Shown here: in pieces, positions 8,701-18,700 of the stretch
Numbering within the stretch: the first letter of the stretch is position 1
Layout of the letters: every line of letters starts with the position of its first letter
DNA from: an uncultured Bacillota bacterium
GTDB lineage: Bacteria; Bacillota; Clostridia; Christensenellales; UBA1242
Assembly: GCA_900551705.1 (NCBI GenBank)
Contig: URWY01000003.1
Span: 1-64,000 of the forward strand
Length of the DNA stretch: 64,000 nt
Reading direction: 5' to 3'
Notes under the pieces: model-generated
The model's input: only the letters and a program-made list of their open reading frames with translations
Told to the model about the DNA's origin: nothing
Databases searched by the model: none
Position numbers and translations under genes: made by a program

Positions 8701-11367
8701 CATACTTATGACCAAGCAAGAGCTTTAACAGCAAATGGCTTTGCAAAGACAGGCTATACTTTTGCAGGTTGGGCAACAAGTAAAACAGGTGAAGTTATTT
8801 ATAGTGACCAAGAAAGTGTAATAAATCTCAGTTCAACACAAAATGACACAATTACTCTATACGCTAAATGGACTCCAAACGAATACACAGTTACTTTTAA
8901 TGCAAATGGTGGAACAACTTCAACTGCAAGTAAGAAAGTAACTTATGATTCAACATACGGAACTCTTCCAACTCCATCTGCTTATTCAAAAACTGGTTAC
9001 ATAGTAACATTTAATGGTTGGTATACAGCAAAAACTGGTGGAACTCATGTTACTGCATCAACAACGGTTAAAATTACAGGAAATCAAACTTTGTATGCAC
9101 ATTGGATAGAAACGCCTATTACTTATACCATTGTATATAACGGTAATGGTTATACAAATGGTTCAACTGCAAGTTCAACTCATACATATAATTCTGCAAA
9201 GACTTTAACTGCAAATGGATTTGGTAAAACAGGTTATACTTTCATTGGTTGGGCAACTTCTGCAACAGGGGCGGTTGTTTATAGTAACCAACAAAGTGTA
9301 ACTAACCTTAGTTCAACAAATGGCGCAACAATAACACTTTACGCTAAGTGGCAAGCTAAACAATTTACAGTTTCGTTTAACCCAAGTGAAAAAGGTGGAT
9401 TATTAACTGATGTTGCAAATGGAACTTATTCAGGAAATAACGCAACAATTACATACACAAGTTCTAGCCATCAATATAAATTTGTAAATTCTTCAACGAA
9501 TGATCCATATGTTACAATAGCATCAACAGTCTATCTGGTTGCAGGAAAGACATATACAATTCACGCGAAGATGCGTAATACAAGTGGCTCAGTAATCTCG
9601 GGAAGTATCCAAATCTTCTATGGAATTAATAAAAATTATAGTGAAGCAAATAGTAGAAGGCTTTCTGGTGCTGGAAGCAGTACGACATTCACTGTTTCAA
9701 CAACTGGAGTATATAATATAAGAATTGATAATGATTTCGGAAAAGATATTGTTATTCATGAGTTCTATATTATAGAAGGTGACTTCACAATATCAAAAAC
9801 AATAACTTACGATTCTACTTATGGCGAGCTACCAACTCCATTAAGAGAAGGTTATACTTTTGATGGCTGGTATACTTTATCATCAGGTGGAAGCAAAATA
9901 ACATCATCAACAAAAGTTACTTATACAAATGACCATACTTTATTTGCTCATTGGGTAGAAAATAGTAGCGCATACTTAATGACAGGTTCAAATTGGCAAG
10001 CAAAATTAAAAGAGGCAAATTCAAATTATACGCAAGCAAATATTGAATCAATTGAATTTACAAACACTAAACCAACTAGCGGAACAAGAGTCTCGGTCGG
10101 TGCAATAAATGCTGATGGAACATCTGCTTATGTTTCAGGAACTAGAAACACATCTGATGTTATCGCTTATGTTACAGCAGGTTCAACATCTGGTAAGTAT
10201 AAAGTTGTATTCTATAGCAACGCAACAATTTATGCTCCAAAAGATTCAGGTTATTTATTCAGTAGTTCATCTAATTCAAAATTAACAAGTTTGACTTCAA
10301 TTAAATTTGATAATTTTAGTACAATAAATGTAACTACAATGCGTAGTATGTTTATGGGTTGTTCTGCATTGACCAGCATAAATTTAACAAATTTTAATAC
10401 CTCAAATGTCACATTAATGTGGTCAATGTTTGAAGGGTGTTCTAAATTAAGTAGTTTGGATTTGAGAAGTTTTAACACAGCAAAAGTAACAGATATGGAT
10501 AGCATGTTCAAAAATTGCTCTAATTTGAGTAGTATTTACACTTCTTCATTTATTACAACAAATGTTAAATATATGACTGATATGTTTGCAGGTTGTATTT
10601 TAACTTCACTTGATTTAAGCAATTTTGATATGTCAAATGTTACCAATGTATCTGGGATGTTGAGTTTATCGACAAATCAATTTAACTTTTATACTTTAAT
10701 TACACCAAAGAAAATGGCAGGTGCAATTGGGTTACCATTCCATTTCTGTAAGGCAAGTGATTATTCTGGTGATTATGCATCAATTCCAACATCATTAACT
10801 TCAACAAAATTATTACCAAAATATGTTCAAGTTTATAGGTATGATGAAGGAACTTGGGAAAAATGTTCACTTTCAACAAGTATAAGTGGGTTTAATCATG
10901 GAGATACAATTCAAGTTGCTCGTGGAACTTATATTGACATTTATTTAAATGCAAAAGGATACGCATTGGAACGCTCATGGGTTAGAGCAGTATTCTATGG
11001 ATTATTATCTAAACCATCTTTAGTTTCTGGACCTAGTGGCGCTTATGCGTCATGGCGTTTTAAAGATGGAGACAATAACAATGTTAATAGTCTTATTGCA
11101 AATGAAGATTTATCTTTAGGCATAATTGATGAAAGAACAAATGTTGAAGAAATTGAGCTAGGCGATAGTTCAATGTTTGATATTAATAAAGAAGACGAGA
11201 TAACGCCAACTTGGGCTACTGCTACTGGAAGATATTATTGCTTATTGGAATGTCAACAGACTGTTGCAATGAAATGTAATGCTACAATAAGAATTAGAGC
11301 AGAAAGCAACTTTACATCAATTTATGGATTAGGTGGTAAAGGAAGTCCACTTAGATTACCTTGGTAA
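5710..11367 (+). CDS. 1885-aa mosaic surface protein: TasA-like N-domain, LRR, InlB repeats, BspA-type repeats
   Basis: A very large exported protein, start TTG 5710 with AGGGG upstream. Residues 10-30 form a signal/transmembrane helix. Residues about 31-245 resemble a TasA/camelysin-type domain and match the protein at 47723-48463. Residues about 265-450 look like LRR_5 leucine-rich repeats. Residues about 500-1415 contain eight or so InlB/Listeria-Bacteroides repeats, recognisable by GYTFxGW and ending in LYAxW. One repeat is interrupted by an inserted domain at about 1226-1360. Residues about 1417-1650 contain BspA/DUF285-type units (NxTxMxxMFxGCSxLxSLDL). The last 230 residues are unfamiliar. 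There is no LPXTG motif or C-terminal membrane helix, so anchoring must be by another route. A role in adhesion is an inference. Confidence 0.85.
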   Translation: MKTLKNKNIVRLLILISLIVVVGISFIVTTAVYKGTHTGSGSLVLDKGIYIDISDVSSGELSKNMEMPIQYYPNKVTSEGNRTQFSVTPSSESEYYIANPTITAQDSSQAFYLRLKLNAQYYVNGSSTPTTFSMSASERNTLFQLFATDSNYSPVLFNDCFAADANGEYYYYISGGYGVATKNNLAQVTSGMEISLFKGFLANGTTPVSVINFREFENVPENVTNITLSLDIELAIEPNNWNLPDVTLLTENDVTVSLVDNEYEITAINTSATTYALPGYYQGNAITRIGTTSPSALDDDAITVWFANTMTHVGGYSSVSTLQRIYLGNNVTEICEWAFYGCNNLSGNLILPISITKINNDAFANLDSIDSLFPYLPNCVYFGAGSFKGSSGFNGILSVTGEISGDTVFSMVGVKKINIKSGTTSLGGGSTFDNMTNLKEIYIDSSAVAGLASSESGLLENENLTDVYIKNDLTIGAYFTSHSNFVETESNVARYRHFGRSYQLTFNGGNIDGTLGAKLWNYAGSAGYSSSNAGNNGKYSFSGKNATTKIGINGVNTFYLPMPIISGYTFDGWYTTADGVGGAKVATADGWIANVSGYTSENGSWIRASATTLYAHYTKKEYSISYDFAGGSKGTNAPTSYIFGNTTAISNPTRKGYLFTGWNISVSLTGRSLATIEINSGVQQYSSSYPTAVYYELFYAHKDISYTAALSGNQIRWRTYTTAGAFGGNVSTSSQYAPTDNMYVALWYHLGKEDNNTIYTYNYIGDNLSIDSLQVGNLTLTAKWKPITYTIQYNGNGNTSGSTASSSHTYDVAKNLTANGFKKTGYTFNGWNTKADGSGTSYGNAASVTNLTATNGAKITLYAQWRVNVLTIRYHLNGGTSVSGNSYFSSGNPCKTENWGYTSSSQYGLTNYDDTKRVTRTGYLANTYYNTKANGSGNNLDHDSLTTTKQIATAAGVLTNLENGDTTIDIYMIWTPITYTIKYDGNGNTSGSTANSSHTYDQARALTANGFAKTGYTFAGWATSKTGEVIYSDQESVINLSSTQNDTITLYAKWTPNEYTVTFNANGGTTSTASKKVTYDSTYGTLPTPSAYSKTGYIVTFNGWYTAKTGGTHVTASTTVKITGNQTLYAHWIETPITYTIVYNGNGYTNGSTASSTHTYNSAKTLTANGFGKTGYTFIGWATSATGAVVYSNQQSVTNLSSTNGATITLYAKWQAKQFTVSFNPSEKGGLLTDVANGTYSGNNATITYTSSSHQYKFVNSSTNDPYVTIASTVYLVAGKTYTIHAKMRNTSGSVISGSIQIFYGINKNYSEANSRRLSGAGSSTTFTVSTTGVYNIRIDNDFGKDIVIHEFYIIEGDFTISKTITYDSTYGELPTPLREGYTFDGWYTLSSGGSKITSSTKVTYTNDHTLFAHWVENSSAYLMTGSNWQAKLKEANSNYTQANIESIEFTNTKPTSGTRVSVGAINADGTSAYVSGTRNTSDVIAYVTAGSTSGKYKVVFYSNATIYAPKDSGYLFSSSSNSKLTSLTSIKFDNFSTINVTTMRSMFMGCSALTSINLTNFNTSNVTLMWSMFEGCSKLSSLDLRSFNTAKVTDMDSMFKNCSNLSSIYTSSFITTNVKYMTDMFAGCILTSLDLSNFDMSNVTNVSGMLSLSTNQFNFYTLITPKKMAGAIGLPFHFCKASDYSGDYASIPTSLTSTKLLPKYVQVYRYDEGTWEKCSLSTSISGFNHGDTIQVARGTYIDIYLNAKGYALERSWVRAVFYGLLSKPSLVSGPSGAYASWRFKDGDNNNVNSLIANEDLSLGIIDERTNVEEIELGDSSMFDINKEDEITPTWATATGRYYCLLECQQTVAMKCNATIRIRAESNFTSIYGLGGKGSPLRLPW

Positions 11368-11470
11368 TTGCTAATAAAATAAGAATTGTAATTAAATTTC
11401 TGTATTCAGTAAGCGATAGTTTAAGTAGATATGAAATAAAGTAATTACTATTTCTAGTAAAGACTAAAAA

Positions 11471-11502
11471 TAAAAAGCGAGAGATCGCTTTTTATTTTTT
11501 TT
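11471..11502 (+). terminator. Intrinsic terminator after the giant surface protein
   Basis: A 10-bp stem (TAAAAAGCGA / TCGCTTTTTA) with a GAGA tetraloop is followed by eight T. It separates the surface protein from the dnaX operon. Confidence 0.9.
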
Positions 11503-11576
11503 GTGTGCAATTTTTTGCGTTTTGCTTGATTAATTTTTGATAATGTTATATCATTGTGGTAACAAGGAGAAAAATT

Positions 11577-12686
11577 TTGCATTTAACACTTTACAGAAAA
11601 TATAGACCTCAAACTTTTGACGAAGTTATTGGGCAAGACCATATAACTAAAACACTTTACAATCAAGTTAAAAGCGGAAAAATCGGTCATGCTTATTTGT
11701 TTTCGGGCAGTCGCGGAACTGGCAAAACCAGCACTGCGAGAATTTTTGCGCGTGCAATAAATTGTGAAAGCAAAGAAGGTAGTTTACCTTGCTACAAATG
11801 TGCAACTTGCAAAGCTCTCGCTGAACCAACAAATTTGGACATTGTTGAAATTGATGCTGCATCAAATAACAGGGTTGACGAAATCAGAGAAATAAGAGAT
11901 AAAATCAAATTTTTACCTACAAATGGAAAGTATAAAGTTTATATCATTGACGAAGTTCATATGTTAACAGATAGCGCGTTTAATGCACTTTTAAAAACTT
12001 TGGAAGAGCCACCTGAGCATGTTGTGTTTATACTTGGAACAACAGAAATTCATAAACTTCCAGCAACAATTTTATCAAGATGTATGAGATTTGATTTTAA
12101 ACTTGTTTTAACTGCGGAACTTGCAAGTCATTTAAAGAACATTTTCCAAAAAGAAAACATCAGTTATGACGATAAAGCCATTGATGTTATTGTCACAGCT
12201 GCGGAAGGCAGTGTGAGAGATATGCTTTCGATAGCCGATAGTATAGTTTCATTTTCAAACGGCAATGTAAGTTATGATAATGCAGTTAAAATTTTAGGAA
12301 CAAGCGACACACATAAACTTGTTGATTTTGCGGATAAAATCATAACAAAAGATGTCGGTGGAGCGTTTGAAGAGATTAATAAAGTTGTTTTATCGGGCAA
12401 AAATATATCAGTTTTTGCAAAAGAAACAACAATTCATTTTAGAAATTTGCTTGTTGCTAAGACTGCGAAGTCTGCAAAAGAAATTTTGAATATGCCGATT
12501 GAAGATTTTGAACTTATCAAAGCTCAAAGCGAAAAAGAAAGTGCTGAAAATTTGATGTTTTATATGAAAACTTTCAGCGAAATTGAAGCAGAACTCAAAT
12601 ATTCAATGTCACCAAGGACGCTTGTTGAAGTTGCGACAGTTAAATCAATTGAAGGTCTTGAAGAGTTAAAAAAAAACGAAATTTGA
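11577..12686 (+). CDS. dnaX: DNA polymerase III gamma/tau subunit, in-frame (gamma-like) product
   Basis: The clamp-loader ATPase that assembles the beta clamp and links the replisome. I choose TTG 11577 because AAGGAG lies eight bases upstream and the protein then begins MHLTLYRKYRPQTF, as in the family. Walker A GSRGTGKT is at 44-51, the four zinc cysteines are C63, C72, C75 and C78, Walker B is IIDEVH, and the SRC arginine-finger motif is present. The in-frame product stops after 369 aa, at the end of domain III, lacking the C-terminal part of tau. That part lies in the -1 frame just downstream (12683-13018), and a run of nine A precedes the stop. This is the classical arrangement for making both gamma and tau. 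The gene leads the dnaX-ybaB-recR cluster. Confidence 0.95.
   Translation: MHLTLYRKYRPQTFDEVIGQDHITKTLYNQVKSGKIGHAYLFSGSRGTGKTSTARIFARAINCESKEGSLPCYKCATCKALAEPTNLDIVEIDAASNNRVDEIREIRDKIKFLPTNGKYKVYIIDEVHMLTDSAFNALLKTLEEPPEHVVFILGTTEIHKLPATILSRCMRFDFKLVLTAELASHLKNIFQKENISYDDKAIDVIVTAAEGSVRDMLSIADSIVSFSNGNVSYDNAVKILGTSDTHKLVDFADKIITKDVGGAFEEINKVVLSGKNISVFAKETTIHFRNLLVAKTAKSAKEILNMPIEDFELIKAQSEKESAENLMFYMKTFSEIEAELKYSMSPRTLVEVATVKSIEGLEELKKNEI
12668..12676 (+). other. A9 slippery tract in dnaX
   Basis: Nine consecutive A (codons TTA AAA AAA AAC) sit ten bases before the in-frame TGA. A -1 shift enters the open frame of 12683-13018 with no intervening stop and gives a product of about 480 aa. 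Known dnaX genes use either ribosomal slippage on A-AAA-AAG or transcriptional slippage on an A9 run. Short potential stems follow (TGAG/CTCA; TTTGC/GCAAA at 12700-12714). A homopolymer sequencing error is the alternative. Confidence 0.7.
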
Positions 12687-13018
12687 GTAAATCTCAGCCT
12701 TTGCCAAGCGCAAAAGTTGTGTGGGGAAAAATTATAACTAGGCTAAGAGAGCAACATTTAGCGGCGTTGCATGTGGCATGTGGAGATATAACAGATGTTG
12801 AAATTGAAAAAGACGAACTAATAATTTCCACAAATCAAGAATATTTGCTGTCGATTATTTCAAACGATGAGAATTTGAATGAAATAGTCAATGCAATAAA
12901 ATATTTGGGGTATAATTTGAAACCAGTGTTCAAATTGGCGGATAAGCCTAGTCAACTTATAGAAGAAGATTTGAAAACATTGCGGGACAATGTTGGGGAA
13001 TATTTGATAATAAAATAA
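12683..13018 (+). CDS. dnaX: DnaX (tau) C-terminal domain in the -1 frame
   Basis: The 111-aa frame starting at TTG 12683 contains VVWGKIITRLREQHLAAL. This matches the domain found after the ATPase core in full-length DnaX, where an FWxKxLxxL-type motif opens the segment. A possible start TTG overlaps the stop of the upstream frame but has no ribosome binding site, since only A-rich sequence precedes it. Expression as a fusion by frameshift or transcript slippage is therefore more likely than independent initiation. The domain normally contacts the polymerase core and helicase in tau. It ends 16 bases before ybaB. Confidence 0.8.
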   Translation: MSKSQPLPSAKVVWGKIITRLREQHLAALHVACGDITDVEIEKDELIISTNQEYLLSIISNDENLNEIVNAIKYLGYNLKPVFKLADKPSQLIEEDLKTLRDNVGEYLIIK

Positions 13019-13034
13019 AAATTTTGGAGGAGTT

Positions 13035-13367
13035 ATGAACGGATATAGAGGCGGATTTGGTGGTGGTTTCGGTGGCGCAAACCTTAACCAACTTATGAAA
13101 CAAGCACAAAAAATGCAAGAAGATATGTTAAAAGCGAAGGAAGAACTTGAAAATACGGAGTTTTCAGCAAAATCTGGCGGTGGAATGGTTGAAGTTGTTA
13201 TGCTTGGAAACAAACATATCAAAAAAGTGACAATTAAACCAGAAATTGTTGATCCAAATGATGTTGAAATGCTTGAAGATTTAGTTTTAGCTGCTGTGAA
13301 CGATTGTGTTAGCCAGATTGAAAAAGAAGAAGATAAAAATTCTCCTTCAATTCCAGGAATGATGTAA
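13035..13367 (+). CDS. ybaB: YbaB/EbfC family nucleoid-associated protein
   Basis: A small dimeric DNA-binding protein, 110 aa, with an unusually glycine-rich N-terminal tail (RGGFGGGFGG), then the typical LMKQAQKMQEDMLKAKEELENTEFSAKSGGGMVEVVMLGNKHIKKVTIKPE pattern (written here as separate conserved blocks: LMKQAQKMQ, GGGMVEV, IKKVTIKPE). It binds DNA as a pincer-like dimer and is nearly always encoded between dnaX and recR, as here. A strong GGAGG lies nine bases before the ATG. It ends PGMM, a usual C-terminus for the family. Confidence 0.95.
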   Translation: MNGYRGGFGGGFGGANLNQLMKQAQKMQEDMLKAKEELENTEFSAKSGGGMVEVVMLGNKHIKKVTIKPEIVDPNDVEMLEDLVLAAVNDCVSQIEKEEDKNSPSIPGMM

Positions 13368-13368
13368 A

Positions 13369-13959
13369 ATGGAAAATATAGATCCTATTGAAAGGCTTGT
13401 TGCGGCTTTTAGGTCTTTGCCAGGAGTTGGTTTGAAGACAGCGGAGCGCTATGCTTATTCAATTATTAAAAAAGACGAAGAAAACGCAAAAGAATTTGCT
13501 GACGCAATTATCAATGCTAAGTTAAAAGTTAAATATTGCAAAGAGTGTGGGAATTATACAGATAGTGAAATTTGTTCAATCTGTGCCAAACGCAACCCAG
13601 ACATTATTTGTGTTGTAAAAGAGCCAAAAGATGTTGCAGCGATGGAGAAAGTTAAGTCGTTTAATGGCGTTTATCATGTTTTGCATGGAACGATAAATCC
13701 GCTTGAAAATCGCGGACCAAACGATATTCGAATTAAAGAACTTTTAGAAAGAGTGAACAGGCTAAAAACAAAAGAAGTTATAATGGCGACAAATCCTGAT
13801 GTTGAAGGGGAAGCAACAGCACTCTATATTGCAAGGCTTTTAAAACCTCTTGGAATTAAGGTTACAAGGCTTGCTCAGGGCATTAGTATGGGTTCTGAAC
13901 TTGAATATGCGGACGAAGTTACATTGACAAAAGCGTTAGAAAAAAGAAGTGAGATTTAA
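13369..13959 (+). CDS. recR: Recombination protein RecR
   Basis: Recombination mediator that helps RecFO load RecA on gapped DNA. The 196-aa protein has the N-terminal helix-hairpin-helix (LPGVGLKTAERYAY), the zinc finger C57, C60, C69 and C72, a Toprim domain (VVKEPKDVAAMEK, ATNPDVEGEATALYIARLL) and a C-terminal TRLAQGISMGSELEYADEVTL-type Walker-like region. The length is normal. Its ATG follows the ybaB stop by one base, indicating translational coupling. The next gene, argS, starts two bases after its stop. Confidence 0.97.
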   Translation: MENIDPIERLVAAFRSLPGVGLKTAERYAYSIIKKDEENAKEFADAIINAKLKVKYCKECGNYTDSEICSICAKRNPDIICVVKEPKDVAAMEKVKSFNGVYHVLHGTINPLENRGPNDIRIKELLERVNRLKTKEVIMATNPDVEGEATALYIARLLKPLGIKVTRLAQGISMGSELEYADEVTLTKALEKRSEI

Positions 13960-13961
13960 AA

Positions 13962-15677
13962 ATGCAGGTTATTGAAAATATCAAACAAAAATTGCAAGAT
14001 ACATTTGAAAAATTGGGTTATCCGGTGGAATATTTGACCCTTTCTTTTTCTGACAGACCTGAACTTTGTGATTTTCAAAGCAATAGTGCGTTTGCGCTTG
14101 CAAAAGTGCTAAGAAACGCGCCAATAAAAATTGCCGAAAGCATTGCAAATGAACTTAGTGATAATAACTTAAAAGTAGAAGTTTGCAATCCGGGCTTTAT
14201 TAATATTTCTTTAACAGAAAATTACCTATCTGAAATTTTAAAAGAATATGCTGGCTCTGAAAAATTGCTTGTAAAAACTCATGAAAAGCCTAAAACAATA
14301 GTTGTTGATTATGGCGGACCAAATGTTGCGAAACCACTTCATGTTGGGCATTTAAGAAGTGCAATTTTGGGCGAAACAGTTAAAAGAATTGCCAAATTTA
14401 TGGGTGATAAAGTGATTTCTGATGTCCATTTGGGCGATTGGGGCTTGCAAATGGGGCTTACGATTGCTGGACTTGAAGAAGAATTTGATTTGAGTTATTA
14501 TTTTAATAATCAGGGTGAAAAACCAAACATTACAATGGACGACTTGAACAGAATTTACCCTGCGGCGAGCGCTCGTTCAAAAATTGATGAAGATTTTAAG
14601 AAATATGCTCAAAATATCACCGCAAAATTGCAAAATAAAGACAAAATCTATTATGCAATTTGGAAAGAGATTCGCGGTATTTCTGTTGATGCAATTAAAG
14701 CAGAATATAAAAAATTAAATGTTTCATTTGACTTATTTAATGGTGAAAGCGACAGCCAAGATTATGTTCCAAAAGTATTTGAAATATTGAATGAAAAACA
14801 CCTTATTGAAAAGAGCGAAGGGGCTGAAATTGTAAATGTTGCTCGCGAAGACGATAACGCACCAATTCCACCAGTAATTGTCCGTTCATCAGCAGGTGCT
14901 GGCTTGTATGCTACAACAGATTTAGCAACAATAATTGAGCGTGTTGAAGACTATGACCCAGACGAAATTTGGTATACAACAGACAATCGTCAGTGCATGC
15001 ACTTTAATCAAGTTTTCAGAGTTTGTAAACTTGCTGGAATTGGCGGAGAGAAGTTAAAACTTGTTCATTTTCCATTCGGAACAGTAAATGGCACAGATGG
15101 CAAACCTTTCAAAACGCGTAGTGGCGGCACAATGCATCTTTCTGAATTGATTCAGTTGGTTACTGATGCAAGTGACAAAAAACTTGTTGAAAATACAGGT
15201 AAAAGCGATAAAAAACTTGCCGAAATGATTGGTGTTTCTGCCTTAAAATTTGGTGATATGATAAATTTCAGAACAAAAGATTATGTTCTTGATATTGATA
15301 AATTTTGCTCATTTGACGGCAAAACAGGGCCATATTTGTTGTATTCGCTTGTAAGAATCAACTCAATTTTGCAAAAAGCAGGTAAATTTGAACAGAAATT
15401 TGCAGTTAACGATGAAACTTCAAAAAATATTTTGCTTTGCTTGATGAAATTGTCTGTTGAAATTGAAAACGGCTATGAAGATAAGTCTGCAAGCGGAATT
15501 TGCCAAGCTGCATATAATTTGGCAAGCAGTTTTAGCACTCTTTATTCGAACGAAAAAATACTTTCACAAACTGATGTTGAACGAAAAAATGAACTTTTAA
15601 CGCTGATTATGGTTATTCAAAAGGCTTTAACAGTTGTTTGCGACTTGCTCGCTCTTGATATTCCTGAAAAGATGTAA
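13962..15677 (+). CDS. argS: Arginyl-tRNA synthetase
   Basis: Class I aminoacyl-tRNA synthetase charging tRNA-Arg. The 571 aa start with the Add1 domain (residues 1-90, tRNA D-loop recognition). The HIGH signature appears as HVGH (127-130) in the family-specific VDYGGPNVAKPLHVGHLRS context. A KMSK-equivalent region reads KPFKTRSGG, without the canonical lysines, which is common in ArgRS. The DALR anticodon-binding domain is C-terminal. It starts two bases after recR with no clear ribosome binding site, so it is probably translated by coupling. A strong terminator at 15676-15707 ends the dnaX-ybaB-recR-argS transcript. Confidence 0.96.
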   Translation: MQVIENIKQKLQDTFEKLGYPVEYLTLSFSDRPELCDFQSNSAFALAKVLRNAPIKIAESIANELSDNNLKVEVCNPGFINISLTENYLSEILKEYAGSEKLLVKTHEKPKTIVVDYGGPNVAKPLHVGHLRSAILGETVKRIAKFMGDKVISDVHLGDWGLQMGLTIAGLEEEFDLSYYFNNQGEKPNITMDDLNRIYPAASARSKIDEDFKKYAQNITAKLQNKDKIYYAIWKEIRGISVDAIKAEYKKLNVSFDLFNGESDSQDYVPKVFEILNEKHLIEKSEGAEIVNVAREDDNAPIPPVIVRSSAGAGLYATTDLATIIERVEDYDPDEIWYTTDNRQCMHFNQVFRVCKLAGIGGEKLKLVHFPFGTVNGTDGKPFKTRSGGTMHLSELIQLVTDASDKKLVENTGKSDKKLAEMIGVSALKFGDMINFRTKDYVLDIDKFCSFDGKTGPYLLYSLVRINSILQKAGKFEQKFAVNDETSKNILLCLMKLSVEIENGYEDKSASGICQAAYNLASSFSTLYSNEKILSQTDVERKNELLTLIMVIQKALTVVCDLLALDIPEKM

Positions 15678-15707
15678 AAATCTCTTAAATTTTAAGAGAT
15701 TTTTTTA
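15676..15707 (+). terminator. Intrinsic terminator of the dnaX-argS transcript
   Basis: A long AT-rich stem (AAAAATCTCTTAAA / TTTAAGAGATTTTT) ends in a run of seven T and overlaps the argS stop codon. Confidence 0.9.
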
Positions 15708-15744
15708 ATTTGGGTATTGATATATAATAAAAAATGTGTTATAT

Positions 15745-15750
15745 TATAAT
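15745..15750 (+). promoter_or_regulatory. -10 box five bases before the MBG protein start
   Basis: TATAAT ends five bases before ATG 15756 and no Shine-Dalgarno sequence intervenes. If this box is used, the mRNA begins at or within a base or two of the start codon. No convincing -35 box was found. An alternative overlapping TATATT at 15740-15745 gives a leader of only a few bases. Confidence 0.5.
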
Positions 15751-15755
15751 CAATT

Positions 15756-18700
15756 ATGAAAAAGAAAACTGCTTTTATTAGTTGTTTTGTGTTAGTTGCG
15801 ATGTTAATCGTAAGTTTTTTTTGTGCAAGTTATAATAATATTGGAACTATTCAAGCGGAAATCAAAGGTAAGGAAATTACAAAATATGTTTTGACGGGCT
15901 ACCAAGATTATTATCCTTATCACTATTTTGATAGTTTAATTGGTGCTACTTATTCCAAAAAAATTGAATATATAAATGAAAATGGTGAGTTAGTTTCAGA
16001 TTTTAGAGCGATTTTGGCCAATAACGACAACTATTTCGGCTCTGATTATTGCAAAGGTGAAGCGTCAATATATTTGGCTGGTGAAATGGAAACACTTGCA
16101 GGAACAGGTCATTATTATGCGTATGCAAGTGCAGGTCTTCTTGCGTTTGAAAATAAAGACAAATCCAAACTTTTGATTTCACTTTCAAACGGCGGAGTGA
16201 CATCAACTGCGAAGTCAGACAAAGTTCACTCGGGTGGAAAATATGCACCGGACTGGGTGAAAACTGGAAAAGTCTTTTTAACAAGCAAAAATGATGTTTT
16301 AAAATTCCAATTTTCAACACTTGAAAAATCAACAGCTTGGATTCCAGCAGATTTTGCGATTTTTGAACCAACAATTAACTATGGAATTGAAATTGATAAA
16401 ATTACAACCGAAACAAAAGGTTCAACTGTTTCAAACGGCTCATTAATTAAACTTGAAGCGAGCCACTTTTTGTCAAAATTATCTGGCGAAAGTTTGATTA
16501 GGTATTATCAAAATATTCATGAAATTGAATGGGAAATTGTTTCTGGTGCTGAAAATGGTCAAATTTTGGGCAATTATTTAAGTGTTAGCGGCAAAAGCGG
16601 CAAAATTGTTGTTAGACCAAAATGCTTAAAAACAACTGACGGAACTGACTATATCTATGGCAACTCAATCACTTTTGAAATCAACTCATCAACTGTTGCT
16701 GTAAGTGCGAAATCAAACTTTGATGAAGGCGTAAAAGTCTCAGGAACAGGCAATTATAATCAAAATAGAAATGTTGTTTTATTCCTTGAAATTTTAGATG
16801 GCTATTCACTTTTGAGAGTTGAAGATGAAACAGGCGCACAACTTTCATACAATGTTACATCTTCTGGGAAATATAGAGTTGTAACTCGTGTTACAAATCA
16901 ATCTAAAAATTTGAATATTATTTTGAAAAAGACAATTTCGGTCACAAACATCATTGTCAAAGATAAAGTTTACGACAAAACCGATTCGGCAGAAATTGAC
17001 CAAATTATTTTTGATGGCGGAGATTTAAAACACGGCGTAACCGTTGAATTAAGCGATTTAACTGTTAAGTTTTCAAGTTCTTTGCCTGGCGAAAATATTA
17101 AAATTTCAATTTCGGGCTCATTAAAATTATCTGGCGAAAATGCCTATATGTATGAACTTGTTGGCAATTTGCCAAGTGTAACAGCTAACATTTTAAAAAG
17201 AAATATTGTTGTGCGTGCGCATGACCAAGCGATTGAATATGGCAACACAATTCCTTCATTAAGTTACGATATTGAAGGGGATATGCTTGCAGGCGAAGCA
17301 CTTATCGGCGAATTGCAAGTTGTATGCAATGGTTCAATCGGAACATATAAAATTTCGATAGGAACGCTTTCAAATTCGCATTATAATATAGAATTCGTTG
17401 AAGGAACTTTAACAATTTCAAAACGAAAAATTGAAGTTACAAGCATTTATATTGACAATAAAACTTATGATAAAGTTTCAGAACTTGATTTATCAAAATT
17501 GCACTACACAATGACGGGTTCATTCTTGAAATCACATAACATTTCTTTGAATATAAGCGGAATTTATTCAAGTTTGAATGCAGGGGAATGTAATGTTGAG
17601 TTGTCGGCAAGTTTAAATGGCTCAGATGTTCAATACTATGAGTTGATTATGGAATCAACAACCATAAGTGCAGTTATTGAAGCGAGAGGATTGACAATAA
17701 ATGCAATAACTGCAACAAAAGTTTATGGTGACACCGATCCAACTTTTGAATATAACTATAAAAATTCAGATTTACTTAGTGGCGACAGTATTACAGGTTC
17801 AATTTCAAGAACATCTGGCGAAGATGTTGGCGAATATACCATCACACAAGGCACACTTAGCGCGGCGAACTATAATATTGTGTTTAACTCAGCAAAATTT
17901 GTTATCACGCAGCGTGAAATCTCAATTTCAGCCGATGCTAAAAGCAAAATTTATGGCAATAACGACCCACAACTTACATATTCATTAACAAACGGAACAA
18001 TCGTAAATAATGATGATTTAGGCTTGACATTAACTCGTGTAAGCGGGGAGAGAATTGGCTCGTATGCTATCAAAATTGCAAGTCAAATTAACCAAAATTA
18101 TAAAATATATTTCACATCTTCAAATCTTGTGATTACGCAAAGAGAGTTAAATATCAGCGTAGTTGCAAACAATAAAAAATATGATGGCTTGCTTGATGCC
18201 GAAGTTGAAATTTATATCAATAATGACATCGCAGCGGATAACATATCTCTGCTTTTAACTGCAAAATTTGCAAATAAAAATGTTGGCTATTGGGTAGTTA
18301 ATTACTACACAACAAATAATTCATTAGTTACAGAATTTACTTCTTCATTACTGAAAGGACAAAACATTGATTGCTACAAAGTTAATTTCTCAGTAACTGA
18401 AAGAGCAAATATTGATAAGCGTAAAGTAAATGTGACAATCGAAAACAAATATTTAAGTAAAATATTTGGCGAAGTTAACGCAGGTTTAATTTTTGATGTC
18501 GAAAATATTGTAGAAGGCGAAAGTTTGATAGGAACTCTTGCTCGTGAAGAAGGAGAAAATGTTGGTTTCTACAACATTTTGAAAAACACTTTGACAGAAG
18601 CAAACAATCCTAACTATCAAATTGAATATGATTTTGATTTTACCTTCCAAATATTGAAAAGAGACCTCGTTATTGTTGTTGACGATAAAACTATCGAATT

